Shown here: in pieces, positions 43,710 to 52,479 of the stretch
Position numbering within the stretch: the stretch's first letter is position 1
Layout of the letters: each line of letters starts with the position of its first letter
Origin: Litoreibacter arenae DSM 19593
Lineage (GTDB): Bacteria; Pseudomonadota; Alphaproteobacteria; Rhodobacterales; Rhodobacteraceae
Assembly: GCF_000442275.2 (NCBI RefSeq)
Contig: NZ_KE557306.1
Coordinates: 723,599-787,598, forward strand
Direction of reading: 5' to 3'
DNA length: 64,000 nucleotides
The notes under the pieces: model-generated
Database searches by the model: none
What the model was told of the DNA's origin: nothing
Seen by the model: the letters and a program-made list of their open reading frames with translations, nothing else
Program-made: the position numbers and the translations under genes

Positions 43710-44894
43710 TCAATCGCCTGCCGACCCGTGTGTCATACTCTTTGCTATCCACACCATTGCCCCGACGACAACGCCCCAGAACGCGCCGCTTACGCCGAAA
43801 AGTGTCATCCCGCTTGCGGCGATCAGGAAGGTGAGGGCAGGGGCTTCCAGCTGGCTGGTGTCTCTGAACGCGCCCGAGAGCGAGGCGACCAGGGCAGGGA
43901 TCAGCGCAAGTCCGGCCACCGCAGCGATCAGCGCGATAGGCGCGAGGCCGGCCAATGTCGTCACAAGCGCCGCGGCAAATGCCAGCAAGACGTAGACGAC
44001 GCCCGATGTGATCGCGGCCCAATAGCGGGTTGCGGGGTCGCGCCCTGCGTCCTCGCCCGCCATCATCGCGGCAGTGATCGCGGACATGTTGACAGGAATT
44101 GACCCGAACGGGGCGAACGCAAGGCTGACGAGGCCGGTTTTGCGCAACAATGGCTGCCGGTCGACGGGATAGCCGTTCAGCTCCAGCACGGCAAAGCCGG
44201 GGATGTTTTGTCCGGCCATGGTCACAAGATAGAGCGGCAGGGCGATGGAAAACACCGACTGGACGGTAAAGACCGGTGCAACGGGGGTAAAGCTTGGAAG
44301 CCATGCGGTGTCGGTTCGGACCGGAGCACCAGAGGTATCGACGGCCAGATAGAGCACCACGAGAAAGGCTATAACCGCGAAAGGCATGGCGGCCAGCCTG
44401 TTCCAGCTCAATCCGGCCAACCATGCGACCAGCACTGGCAGAACCAACAACGGGATCGTCCCCAACGCCAAGGCCGGAGCCAGACAGAGCTTGAGCAGAA
44501 CACCTGCCAGCAACCCGTTTGCGATTGGTTTGGGAATGGCGGCCACGATGCGGCCAAGGGCGGGAATGAAGCCGGTCAGGACGATCAATGCGGCGCAACA
44601 GATTATCGCGCCGACCGCCTCACCGAAACCGCCCGGCAAGGTGGCCGTTGCGGCAAGAAAAGCGGCCCCCGGCGTGGACCACGCAACCGCTGCGGGAATT
44701 CGCGTCACCGCAGGCAGCCAGATGCTGCAAATTCCCATTCCAATCGTCGCGAAAAACAGGCCCGTGGCCGCTTGTGCGTCGCTAGCCCCCATTGCGGTCA
44801 GCCCCGCCAGCACAATCGCGAAGGACGCCGAATAGCCGACAAACGCGGCCAGCAGTCCCATGGAGACCGCAGCAATCGAGAGGTCGCGGATCAT
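43710..44894 (-). CDS. BenE-family benzoate/H+ symporter-like carrier
   Basis: 394 aa, 11-12 hydrophobic segments. The sequence runs like BenE: an N-terminal GLLAAFVGYSASFAIVLAGL segment, AWSTPGAAFLA, and the PLYLVTMAGQNIPGFAVLELNGY block followed by FGSIPVNMSAITAAM, the conserved family region. Substrate uncertain; no aromatic catabolic genes are near, and the adjacent amino-acid lyase suggests that other organic acids are possible. Confidence 0.85.
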   Translation of the reverse strand: MIRDLSIAAVSMGLLAAFVGYSASFAIVLAGLTAMGASDAQAATGLFFATIGMGICSIWLPAVTRIPAAVAWSTPGAAFLAATATLPGGFGEAVGAIICCAALIVLTGFIPALGRIVAAIPKPIANGLLAGVLLKLCLAPALALGTIPLLVLPVLVAWLAGLSWNRLAAMPFAVIAFLVVLYLAVDTSGAPVRTDTAWLPSFTPVAPVFTVQSVFSIALPLYLVTMAGQNIPGFAVLELNGYPVDRQPLLRKTGLVSLAFAPFGSIPVNMSAITAAMMAGEDAGRDPATRYWAAITSGVVYVLLAFAAALVTTLAGLAPIALIAAVAGLALIPALVASLSGAFRDTSQLEAPALTFLIAASGMTLFGVSGAFWGVVVGAMVWIAKSMTHGSAGD

Positions 44895-44934
44895 AAGAAG
44901 TTGCTAACCCCGCCCAAGGTTCCGGCGCGCATGT

Positions 44935-46011
44935 TCAAAGAGACACCAAGTGATTATCGAACATTAACGGCAAATGTCGCGGGTTTGCATCGGCGTACTG
45001 CCCCAAACGCTCAATCTCGCCGGTTCCGGATGTGGTGATGAATTGCCGGCCGCTCGGGGCGACACCGCAAACATCTGCGCTCGTCTTTGTGTAGCTGAGG
45101 CCCAACGTCTCGGGGTCGAAAACCTGAATCCGCCCGCCGCGGGGGGATGTCACCGCGATTGCCTTGCCATTTTCGGCGAAGGCGATGCTGCCGATGTAGC
45201 CGTCCATCGCGCGTGCGGTCTCATCCGTTCCGTGCGGCAGCGTTATGGCCCCGCCCATGCGATGCAGTCCGACCAGCGGGGGCGGAGTGTCGTCGCCCTG
45301 CCACTGCATCCCGAACACGACCGTTCCGTCTCCACTGACGGCCAGGTGCCGGATCGAGTTTTTGTGCATATCCCGCGACAGCTCCGCCGTTTCAACGACC
45401 ACACCCTGATCAATATAGGCAAGGTTCGGGCGCATGGTCGGCAGGTTCAGTTTGGTGCGGCCTGTATCGGGATGCGTGTCGATGCCACCATTTGCGACCA
45501 CAAGTATGTCCGAGTTCGGCAAGCGCTTTATGTCATGCGGGCCGATGCCGCCACTGTCCCACTCGCCAATGCGGGCGTAGCCGCTCGCGGCATCCCAGAC
45601 ACCGACGCGCCCGCGCCCGGCCTCGAAGTCGTTTTCGGTGGTGTAGAGCAGGCTTCCATCTGCCGAAAACGCACCATGCCCGTAGAAATGACGGCCTTCG
45701 GGCGCGTTCAGAACCGCCGTTTGACGACCGGTCACGCAGTCGATGACCACCGCGAATGTGCCGGGGCGGCGGGCGAAGGCAACCGCTTCGGGGCGGCTCG
45801 GGTGGCCTGCGGCGGCGTGGCCTCTGTCCGGCAAAGGGAGCTGGAAGACGACGTTCAGCCCCGCATCAATGCCGCATAGCACGTAGCTTCCGCCCTTGGT
45901 TGCAGCCGCCGACAGGAACGCGGGCGAGCCTGCGTCGGCCCAAGTCGGTTTCGGGACAAGACCTGCGGCCAGCAGGCCGCCCAGAAACTGCCGTCTTCCG
46001 GTGAGCGCCAC
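44935..46011 (-). CDS. DUF1513 protein, exported beta-propeller-like
   Basis: 358 aa from GTG 46011, one base after the preceding stop; the longer frame to 46065 overlaps the imelysin gene by 53 bases. A twin-arginine signal is present (GRRQFLGGLLAAGLVPKPTWADA). The mature part shows repeated beta blades (GHGAFSADGSLLYTTEND, GIGPHDIKRLPNSDILVVANGG, IRHLAVSGDGTVVFGMQ). DUF1513 genes recur beside imelysins in bacterial iron operons; the molecular role is not known. Last gene of the nine-gene iron operon. Confidence 0.85.
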   Translation of the reverse strand: MALTGRRQFLGGLLAAGLVPKPTWADAGSPAFLSAAATKGGSYVLCGIDAGLNVVFQLPLPDRGHAAAGHPSRPEAVAFARRPGTFAVVIDCVTGRQTAVLNAPEGRHFYGHGAFSADGSLLYTTENDFEAGRGRVGVWDAASGYARIGEWDSGGIGPHDIKRLPNSDILVVANGGIDTHPDTGRTKLNLPTMRPNLAYIDQGVVVETAELSRDMHKNSIRHLAVSGDGTVVFGMQWQGDDTPPPLVGLHRMGGAITLPHGTDETARAMDGYIGSIAFAENGKAIAVTSPRGGRIQVFDPETLGLSYTKTSADVCGVAPSGRQFITTSGTGEIERLGQYADANPRHLPLMFDNHLVSL

Positions 46012-46012
46012 G

Positions 46013-47020
46013 TCAGTCGCCGTCCAGCGCGTTGAACCCTGCCGCCACGCCAAGGGTGGGGCCAAGCTCTTGGGTCACAGTCTCGCGGATTTTGTCCACG
46101 GCTTGTTGGACCACCTCGACCTTCAGGCGCGATTGCGGGTCGGCCACGCTGGCGAAAACCGGATCGTTCAGCGCCGTCAGCTTTTCCTCGGCATCCGCGA
46201 ACTGAGCGTCGAGAGTCTCCGCCAGATCGGCGTTGCCTGTCGCCAGCCGCGCCGCCAGGTCGCGCAGTGCCTCCAAGGATAACAAAACATGCGATGCCGA
46301 CCTGCCGGACCTGTAGGCTTCGGCGCGGGCGGGGCGGGGGCGGTCGAAGGTTCCAAGCGGTCGCCCAAGGCGGGTGTCGGAGGTGAATTGCAGCCCCGTT
46401 GAAAGGGCTTTGAGCATTTCCTGTACGACCTCTTCATCGGTCCGGTATGGCGCATCGGGGCCGGGGTTCAGCATCTGGTCGGCATATCCGTTTTGCCAGT
46501 CCTTCAGGATTGACGTCGACGTACTGGCGATATCAGAGGTAACCGTCTGGATCAGGGTGCAATGGTAAGCCGGGTTGCCTGCGTTGGTGAGAGTTTCGTC
46601 ATAAAGGAGGAACTCCAGCGCGTAGAACCCGCGCGCCGCGATGGATACATCGCGGTAGCTGTCAGGCGCGTTGGCGATCGGGTCTTCCTCTGCAAGCAGC
46701 GTCGCCAAGGCGCGCGGGGTCGCGCCGCGGCTGTCGGGCCAGAAGGCCAGCGCGAACGCGCGGTCCTCCACCTCCGTGGGGCCGAACCGCAGGTGGCTTG
46801 CGGATACCCATGCGTCGAAGGCGTCTGCATAGACCGATTTCAGCGCCTCGGACCCCGGCTCGCAGTCGTCGGAGGCCGTTTGTGCGAGGGCTTCGGAGGT
46901 CGCCGCCAAGGTCTCAAACCGCAGCATGATATGGTCGCGCAGAATGTCCTCGATCGAGGCCTGCGCCTGCGCCGTGAAGGGCATTAAGCAAAGCGCGCAG
47001 GCCAGAAATCTGTGTTTCAT
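46013..47020 (-). CDS. Imelysin-family periplasmic protein (second copy)
   Basis: 335 aa. Sec signal peptide 1-19 (ALCLMPFTAQAQA). The region equivalent to the imelysin GxHxxE site reads GFYALEF (131-137), so the His is Tyr here while the Glu (136) remains. A helical all-alpha protein otherwise of family length. Its ATG overlaps the stop of the di-heme oxidoreductase gene (ATGA). The altered site suggests that it does not bind iron as the first imelysin does, or that it uses another ligand. Confidence 0.85.
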   Translation of the reverse strand: MKHRFLACALCLMPFTAQAQASIEDILRDHIMLRFETLAATSEALAQTASDDCEPGSEALKSVYADAFDAWVSASHLRFGPTEVEDRAFALAFWPDSRGATPRALATLLAEEDPIANAPDSYRDVSIAARGFYALEFLLYDETLTNAGNPAYHCTLIQTVTSDIASTSTSILKDWQNGYADQMLNPGPDAPYRTDEEVVQEMLKALSTGLQFTSDTRLGRPLGTFDRPRPARAEAYRSGRSASHVLLSLEALRDLAARLATGNADLAETLDAQFADAEEKLTALNDPVFASVADPQSRLKVEVVQQAVDKIRETVTQELGPTLGVAAGFNALDGD

Positions 47021-48582
47021 AGGCTCTCCAAAAACCTGATCAGCGCCTCACGGTCGTCGGTGGGCAATGCTGCCACGGTGTCCCGATGCGGTTGCGCTTC
47101 GCCACCATGCCACAGGATCGCCTCCAAAAGCGAGCGGGCGCGACCGTCATGCAGGAAATACGTGTGCCCGCTGACCTGTTCGGTCAGACCAATGCCCCAG
47201 AGCGGCGGCGTGCGCCATTCCTGCCCCGTCGCCCGCGCCTCGGGACGATTGTCGGCCAGGCCCGGCCCCATGTCATGCAGCAGCATGTCGGTATAGGGCC
47301 AGATCAGTTGAAAGCTCTGCTCCGGCTGGTCTTCAAGGCGGTGCGTCACGAAGCTGGGCTGGTGGCAGGAGGTGCAGCCAGTGTCGTAGAACACCTGCTT
47401 GCCGCGCAAGACTTGCGGATCGTCCACGTCGCGCCGCGCCGGCACGCCAAGGTTGCGGCTGTAGAAGGTCACCAAATCCAGCCCCTCGGCGTCGATCTCG
47501 TACTCGCGGTCGTCACCGTCCCCGTGAATTGCCGCGAGGCAATCGGCTTGCAAGTCGGTGCATTCGCCGCTGCCCGCCGTGAACAGCGGGTTGGAGATGC
47601 CGATGTCGCCGACAAAGGCAGAAGCTGATTGTTCCTTGATCGTGGGGTTGCCTGCCTTGAGGCCGAAGCGGCCCAGCATGGGCCTGTCGAATTCCTGTGA
47701 CCAGACGACATTCGGACGACCCGAGATGCCGTCCCCGTCCGCATCGTCGGGGTCCGCGTTCGCAAGGATGTCGGCAGCAGGGACCGCTTCCAGCAGTCCC
47801 AGCCCGATCATCTGCGGGGCCACACGCGGGCTGAGCATCGCGTCTGGATGCAGCGGGCCATAGCCCAGATCGGCGGCCTCGTAGGTCGGATGGCGCAGGG
47901 ATACTTCGGTGCCGTCGTCGAGTGTCACAACCTCTTCGTCATAGGTGATGGCAAGGCGGTATTCGGACGGATGGCCCTGCACGGCGAAGTCCTGCAACTG
48001 CGTCCCGTAGGTCGGGTCGGGCAGGGTGGCGATATAGTCTTCGATCTCGGCGATGCGGTCTTCGGGGCCGCCGGGGATCGAGACCCTCAGGAACATGGAA
48101 ACCGCGCTGTCCTCACTGGTCTCGGGCGGATGTCCGCGCCCGTCCTTGATGTGGCAGCGCTGGCAGGACCGCGCGTTGAACAGCGGCCCAAGACCGTCCG
48201 AGGCCAGCGTCGAGGACGGCGAAGACACCCACAGCTTGCGGAACAGGCCGTTGCCGACCTTGAACTGCAACTCGTCCTCGAAGGTGATGTTGCCCGAGGG
48301 GTGCGAGAACGCGTTGGCGTCCGGCGTGACGCGCACAGTCGCGGCGCCTGCGGGCCGTTCCTCGAACTTCTGGGCGGCCGCAAAACCGGTGGTCGGCGCC
48401 GTTACCTTTCTGATCCGCGCGACTTCCTCCGGCGTGCGGGGCACCACGTTTAAATGGGGGTCGCCAAGGTCCCATGCAGGGGACTTGGCGGGTGTGTCCG
48501 CTATCGCAACGGAGGTTGATGCAAGAAAAGCAAGAAGCAGACTACTCGGCTTCGTCCATTTTTGACGCATTGAGTTGGGCAT
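47017..48582 (-). CDS. Di-heme oxidoreductase (DUF1111 family)
   Basis: About 521 aa. The start is uncertain: GTG 48594, ATG 48582 and ATG 48570 are in frame and all overlap bfr; 48582 is given because a GAAG lies upstream. Signal peptide through TSVAIA. Two c-type heme motifs are visible: CQRCH ([15 protein letters not shown]) and CTSCH ([13 protein letters not shown]). A CxxCH-bearing periplasmic redox protein between two imelysins is a common iron-uptake arrangement; it may oxidise or pass electrons to iron, which is inference. Confidence 0.88.
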   Translation of the reverse strand: MPNSMRQKWTKPSSLLLAFLASTSVAIADTPAKSPAWDLGDPHLNVVPRTPEEVARIRKVTAPTTGFAAAQKFEERPAGAATVRVTPDANAFSHPSGNITFEDELQFKVGNGLFRKLWVSSPSSTLASDGLGPLFNARSCQRCHIKDGRGHPPETSEDSAVSMFLRVSIPGGPEDRIAEIEDYIATLPDPTYGTQLQDFAVQGHPSEYRLAITYDEEVVTLDDGTEVSLRHPTYEAADLGYGPLHPDAMLSPRVAPQMIGLGLLEAVPAADILANADPDDADGDGISGRPNVVWSQEFDRPMLGRFGLKAGNPTIKEQSASAFVGDIGISNPLFTAGSGECTDLQADCLAAIHGDGDDREYEIDAEGLDLVTFYSRNLGVPARRDVDDPQVLRGKQVFYDTGCTSCHQPSFVTHRLEDQPEQSFQLIWPYTDMLLHDMGPGLADNRPEARATGQEWRTPPLWGIGLTEQVSGHTYFLHDGRARSLLEAILWHGGEAQPHRDTVAALPTDDREALIRFLESL

Positions 48583-49027
48583 ATTTTTCTTCACCGAGTT
48601 TGGCGACGAGGTCGAGTTGCGTTTCCAGAAAGTCGATATGGCCTTCTTCGTCGGTCAGCAATTCCTCGAAGATGTTCTTGGTCACGTAGTCGCCCGCTTC
48701 CTCGCAGTACTTACGTGCTTCCTTGTAGTATTTCTGCGCGTCCTGCTCGGCGGCCAAATCACATTCAAGGGTTTCCTTGGGGGTCTGGCCGATGCGCAGC
48801 GGGTCCAGTTTTTGCAGGTTGGGGTGGCCTCCCAACAAAAGGATACGCGCTATGAGCTTGTCCGCGTGGTTCATCTCCTCGATGCTCTCCTCGCGGGATT
48901 TCTTGGCCATATGGCCAAGGCCCCAGTCTTCCTGAAGGCGGTAATGCAGCCAATACTGGCTGACCGCCGTAAGCTCGCTGCGCAATGCGCCGTTGAGATA
49001 TTCAATAACTTTCTTGTCGCCGTTCAT
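48542..49027 (-). CDS. bfr: Bacterioferritin
   Basis: 161 aa. All ferroxidase ligands are at canonical positions: E18, E51, H54, E94, E127 and H130; the heme-ligand Met is M52. It stores iron as a 24-mer with heme at dimer interfaces. It overlaps bfd upstream by 26 bases and the di-heme gene downstream. Encoded with its electron donor Bfd, as in many proteobacteria. Confidence 0.96.
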   Translation of the reverse strand: MNGDKKVIEYLNGALRSELTAVSQYWLHYRLQEDWGLGHMAKKSREESIEEMNHADKLIARILLLGGHPNLQKLDPLRIGQTPKETLECDLAAEQDAQKYYKEARKYCEEAGDYVTKNIFEELLTDEEGHIDFLETQLDLVAKLGEEKYAQLNASKMDEAE

Positions 49028-49268
49028 GTGCTTCTTCCTGTGTTGCCGCGGGTTTCAAGTTCCGCAGTTGCATGGGGACTTCGGTATTGTCGTTGCTGCG
49101 CATGGTGGACAGGAACAATGGCATGCATCCGCCGCAATCCGCGGATTTGCCAAGTGCGCGATACACCTTGCCGGGGGTGACGATGGTCTTGTCATCCGAT
49201 GCCCGCATCCAGTCGATGGCCGCGTGGATATCGTGATCGGTGATGTTCTGACAATGACAGATGATCAT
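49002..49268 (-). CDS. bfd: Bacterioferritin-associated ferredoxin
   Basis: 88 aa. [2Fe-2S] ligands C4, C6, C45 and C48 ([10 protein letters not shown] ... ADCGGC) match Bfd, which reduces stored iron in bacterioferritin for release. The C-terminal ~25 residues extend beyond the classical 64-aa Bfd and overlap the start of bfr by 26 bases, so the two are coupled. Confidence 0.93.
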   Translation of the reverse strand: MIICHCQNITDHDIHAAIDWMRASDDKTIVTPGKVYRALGKSADCGGCMPLFLSTMRSNDNTEVPMQLRNLKPAATQEEAHERRQESY

Positions 49269-49289
49269 GATGACAAGACCTTCGCGGGT

Positions 49290-50552
49290 TTACTGGAAAA
49301 CAGCGTCAGGATCGTCGAGGCTGTCGGACCCTTCGATGCTGATCTGGTCTACGCCAAGCGCCGTGACCACCCGTTCGATGGAGCGTGTCTGGTCGATCAA
49401 CCCGTTCACACCCCCCATGATGAGGGCTTCGCCCGCTTCGTTGCCGCGTTCCAGCATCTGGTCATAGGCAAAGCCGGACTCAGCCGCGATCTTGATGCGG
49501 CCGAGGGCCATTACCGCCGCGCCCAGCTTCGACTGCATTTCCACGTCCAGCGCCGTGTCGGCCTCGGCCACCAGATCGGCGAGCGAGGGGCCGGTCACGA
49601 GGGCGCCGTCAACGCGGGTGTATTTGCCCAGATAGACGTTCTGGATGCCAATGCCGTTGTAGTAGTGGTCGTTATGGGTGTTGTCGGCAAAGCAGGAATG
49701 TTCTTCCTCCGGGTCGTTGAGCATGACGCCAAGGCGCATCCGCTCGCCCGCCGTCTCGCCGTAGGACAGCGACCCCATGCCGGTCAGGATGGCGGCGATT
49801 CCGGTGTCCGCATCGGACGCCACGGCATTGCGGGCGGCACCACCTTCCGCCCATTGCGCGGCCATATGTTCCAGATCGGACACCAGAAGGTCGGTGGCCG
49901 CCGTCAAATACTCGCCCCGACGGTCGCAATTGTCGTTCGTGCAGGTCTCGCCTGCCGCGTAATCCGTCCATGGACGCGCGCCGGCACCTGCGCCGTGGCC
50001 GTTAAGGTCCTGACCCCACAGCAAAAACTCGATGGCGTGGTATCCGGTCGCCACATTGGCCTCCACGCCATCCGCTTCGTGCAGGGTTTCCTCCAGCAGT
50101 TCCGGCGTGATGGTGGACGCGTCGATCTCCTTGCCTGACAGGGTAAAAGCCGGGTTGGCGATCACGTTCAGGGCTGCAAATTCGTTCTCATCGGACGGCC
50201 CGCCATAGGTCGTGTCCACATAGTCGATCAGCCCTTCGTCCAGCGGCCACGCGTTGACCTTGCCCTCCCAGTCATCGACGATCGGGTTGCCGAAGCGGAA
50301 GACCTCGGTTTGCTGGTAGGGAACACGGGCCGCAAGCCATGCGGCACGGGCGGCGGTCAGGTTCTCTGCCGACGGCTCGGACACCAAATCGTTGACCGCT
50401 TCTTGCAGGCGCTTCGCGGTGATCAGGCTGTCCTCATAACCGGCGGCGGCGATATCCGCATAGGTCTCCAGCACCTGCGCAGGCTCTACGGCCAATGCGG
50501 GCGTGGCAACGACCAACGCGATTGCCGTGGAATAGAGATAGTGTCGTGTCAT
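49290..50552 (-). CDS. Imelysin-family iron-regulated periplasmic protein
   Basis: 420 aa from ATG 50552 (MTRHYLYSTAIALVVATPALA signal peptide); the frame extends to 50669 without an RBS. The GxHxxE signature is intact as GYHAIE (170-175, H172 and E175), followed by FLLWGQDLNGHG. Imelysins are periplasmic or surface iron-uptake proteins (IrpA/EfeO-like). Followed after 21 bases by bfd. Confidence 0.92.
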   Translation of the reverse strand: MTRHYLYSTAIALVVATPALAVEPAQVLETYADIAAAGYEDSLITAKRLQEAVNDLVSEPSAENLTAARAAWLAARVPYQQTEVFRFGNPIVDDWEGKVNAWPLDEGLIDYVDTTYGGPSDENEFAALNVIANPAFTLSGKEIDASTITPELLEETLHEADGVEANVATGYHAIEFLLWGQDLNGHGAGAGARPWTDYAAGETCTNDNCDRRGEYLTAATDLLVSDLEHMAAQWAEGGAARNAVASDADTGIAAILTGMGSLSYGETAGERMRLGVMLNDPEEEHSCFADNTHNDHYYNGIGIQNVYLGKYTRVDGALVTGPSLADLVAEADTALDVEMQSKLGAAVMALGRIKIAAESGFAYDQMLERGNEAGEALIMGGVNGLIDQTRSIERVVTALGVDQISIEGSDSLDDPDAVFQ

Positions 50553-50565
50553 AAGGTCCGTCCTG

Positions 50566-51042
50566 TTAGTGAAGCGTTTGATATTGGGGCTCAGGTGCCA
50601 CATCGCGCGGTGCGGCAAGTTGCATCCGTTTGAGGGCCAGCCCGAAATCTGCGGCGAGCGACGCGACAAGCGGAGCCACGTCCGCCCGCACCAGAAGCGT
50701 CGCGATCAGCATCGCATCCTCGCGATCGCCCGTGGCGGCGGTGGCGATGAAATTGGCAAAGCAGGATTCGTCGGAGCCAAGGCATTTGCACTGGACCGAG
50801 TGCCGCATCAGCGGGCGGCGACCATGCCGGGCGCAGAGCGTGCAAAGCGTCTCGAACGCCTCCAGCGCCTTGCGCCCTTGATCGGCCCCGAGGCCAGCGG
50901 CAAGATCGCTCCAGACCTGCGCTTGCGCATCCGGCCCGTCGCACCAAAGCCGCAGATAGATAACCGACGCGGCCTCCAGCCCGTCAAGCTCGGAGATGAA
51001 CCCCACGGGGGCGCTGCCACGGCCTTGCTGAGGATAGGTCAT
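50566..51042 (-). CDS. Unknown protein of the iron operon
   Basis: 158 aa from ATG 51042, which overlaps the hemP stop (ATGA); the much longer frame to 51330 reads through hemP in another frame and is rejected. It has several cysteines (LCTLCARHG, VQCKCLGSDESCF), the latter forming a C-x-C...C cluster that could hold a metal. No signal peptide. No family recognised; position between hemP and imelysin suggests a cytoplasmic role in iron or heme handling. Confidence 0.7.
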   Translation of the reverse strand: MTYPQQGRGSAPVGFISELDGLEAASVIYLRLWCDGPDAQAQVWSDLAAGLGADQGRKALEAFETLCTLCARHGRRPLMRHSVQCKCLGSDESCFANFIATAATGDREDAMLIATLLVRADVAPLVASLAADFGLALKRMQLAAPRDVAPEPQYQTLH

Positions 51043-51203
51043 TTGGTCAGGATCAACTTGCCGGCCCGCGTGATGCGCAGGATATAGGTCTGCTCGCCCA
51101 GCACGATCTGGGCCAGATCGCCGCCCTGTGTCAGATCGCTCGCGGCGTAGGTCGGCAGCGCGTTCACGGGGGTGTGCTTGGGCGGGGGCGAATGAAAACT
51201 CAT
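51039..51203 (-). CDS. hemP: Hemin uptake protein HemP
   Basis: 54 aa, short enough to be missed by usual cutoffs. The C-terminal half (GDLAQIVLGEQTYILRIT followed by RAGKLILTK) is the HemP/HmuP signature. HemP proteins are small DNA-associated regulators that promote heme-uptake gene expression in alphaproteobacteria. Its ATG overlaps the stop of the 55-aa ORF upstream, and its stop overlaps the next ATG, both as ATGA. Confidence 0.88.
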   Translation of the reverse strand: MSFHSPPPKHTPVNALPTYAASDLTQGGDLAQIVLGEQTYILRITRAGKLILTK

Positions 51204-51367
51204 GTTGCCCACCGCGCGTCGCGTGGGCTCCGGTCAAGCAGCCATTCGATGCAGCTTCCGTCGATCTCTGGCTGGATGGCGAGCATATCGAGAACTTCGG
51301 TCCTGACAGATCGTGGTCTTCTGGGCGCATTGTTTTCTGTCACGGGCTGTTGTTCGGATCGTTGCAT
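51200..51367 (-). CDS. 55-aa leader ORF of the iron operon
   Basis: Starts ATG 51367 with GAGG nine bases before it, and ends TGA overlapping the hemP ATG (ATGA). The product begins MQRSEQQPVT, is basic in the middle (RRPRSVRTEVLDML) and ends LLDRSPRDARWAT. Good codon use and tight coupling at both ends support translation. No family recognised. It could be a small regulatory protein partnered with HemP. Confidence 0.6.
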   Translation of the reverse strand: MQRSEQQPVTENNAPRRPRSVRTEVLDMLAIQPEIDGSCIEWLLDRSPRDARWAT

Positions 51368-51465
51368 CAGGAAGTCCTCACATGATGGTCAAAGCGGGGT
51401 TCACGTGTCGGGCTTGCCCAGAAGATTCGGGGTGGCTTGACTTGCGCTAATCCTGAGTGAACAAG

Positions 51466-51499
51466 TCGGGTATGTCAATCCGACAATTTAAGTCGGATA
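51466..51499. promoter_or_regulatory. Inverted repeats in the iron-operon/Lin0512 divergent region
   Basis: A perfect repeat ATCCGAC-7-GTCGGAT (51479-51499) with further half sites GTCGG at 51466 and CCGAC near 51524. Reading on the minus strand, TTGTCGGATTGACATAC precedes the iron operon. The cluster is a candidate operator for an iron-responsive or other regulator; it is not a clear Irr or RirA consensus. Confidence 0.45.
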
Positions 51500-51599
51500 T
51501 TAAATTTGCGCTTTCAGGCAACCCGACTTTTCTTTCAGGGGCTTGCGCCGCAACGGGACTGGAGGCACAACTCCAACGACCCAACTCAGGAGAAACCCC

Positions 51600-51947
51600 A
51601 TGGCCAAGACCCACATGATCCATGAATTCGGCATGGGCACATCGCTGCGCCGTCGCGACTATACCGAAGCCGCGGCCCGCGCGATCCGTGACGCGCTCTG
51701 GCACAACTCGGTCAGTCTGGCCGAGGCGTTCGGGTTCGAGAAATCCGACATGATTATCGACGTGGAAATCGGCGTCCAGAGCCCCGACGAAGTCGACACC
51801 GCCACGCTGCTCGACATCTTTCCCTATGGACAACCCTCAATCACCGTCAAACCCGGCGGCTTGGACATTCCAAAACCCGACGGCTCCGGCGTCACAGTCA
51901 TCGCGAATGCCGCTATTATGGTCAGCTTCGACATGGAGGCCGCGTGA
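51600..51947 (+). CDS. Lin0512-family protein, copy 1
   Basis: 115 aa from ATG 51600 with AGGAG nine bases before it. It matches the small Lin0512 family of unknown function (IHEFGMGTSLRRRDYTEAAARAIRDALWHNSVS). No signal or membrane segment. The stop overlaps the start of a homologous second gene (TGATG), so the two are made together and may form a hetero-oligomer. Confidence 0.82.
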   Translation: MAKTHMIHEFGMGTSLRRRDYTEAAARAIRDALWHNSVSLAEAFGFEKSDMIIDVEIGVQSPDEVDTATLLDIFPYGQPSITVKPGGLDIPKPDGSGVTVIANAAIMVSFDMEAA

Positions 51948-52306
51948 TGGAACACCGCATCATCCTTGAAATGGGCACGGGGAACGACCTCTACGGGCTT
52001 GACTACACCAAGGCGGCAAAACGCGCCATTCAGGACGCGCTTCACCATTCTTCCATCGTCATGTTCAAATCCCTCGGCATCGACCACAACGACATGCGCG
52101 TGCAGGTCACGGTCGCGGTGCAACAGCCGGACAAACTCGACATCGACGCGCTGACGGCAGAGCTTCCACGCGGCCGCGCCACCGTCACAGCGGTCAAGGG
52201 CGGGCTTGACGTCCATGATCCGGAGAACGACCAGACCCACGTGATCGCCACCGCCGCGATCGAGGCTTTCGTGCCGATCGACGCCGCAAACTGGAAACTC
52301 TCCTAA
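51947..52306 (+). CDS. Lin0512-family protein, copy 2
   Basis: 119 aa from ATG 51947. Clearly homologous to its neighbour (ILEMGTGNDLYGLDYTKAAKRAIQDALHHSSIV versus the same region of copy 1), both holding the D-Y-T-x-AA-x-RAI-x-DAL pattern. Function unknown. The pair is divergent from the iron operon, sharing the region with the palindromes. Confidence 0.82.
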   Translation: MEHRIILEMGTGNDLYGLDYTKAAKRAIQDALHHSSIVMFKSLGIDHNDMRVQVTVAVQQPDKLDIDALTAELPRGRATVTAVKGGLDVHDPENDQTHVIATAAIEAFVPIDAANWKLS

Positions 52307-52340
52307 CCCCATCATTGCTTCAAAAATACCTCGGAGGGGT

Positions 52341-52363
52341 CCGGGGAGGCAGCGCCTCCCCGG
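52341..52363 (+). terminator. Strong GC hairpin after the Lin0512 pair
   Basis: A perfect 10-bp stem (CCGGGGAGGC at 52341-52350, GCCTCCCCGG at 52354-52363) with a 3-base loop, 34 bases after the stop codon. No T-run follows. Such GGGGAGGC-AGC-GCCTCCCC hairpins recur at gene ends in Rhodobacteraceae. Confidence 0.6.
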
Positions 52364-52479
52364 CGGGTCGACGTGCCGCAGGCGCGGCGAAGTCAGCTTG
52401 CACCGACCGACGCGGATGGAACCATCGCCGCGGCTCGTCGTTGGGTTTCCAGACAGACGGACAACCCGACGGAGGCCCA

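Noticed and set aside
50566-51330. 254-aa protein upstream of the imelysin
   Set aside because: The first 96 codons run across hemP and the 55-aa ORF in the wrong frame. The real gene starts at 51042 with an ATGA overlap.
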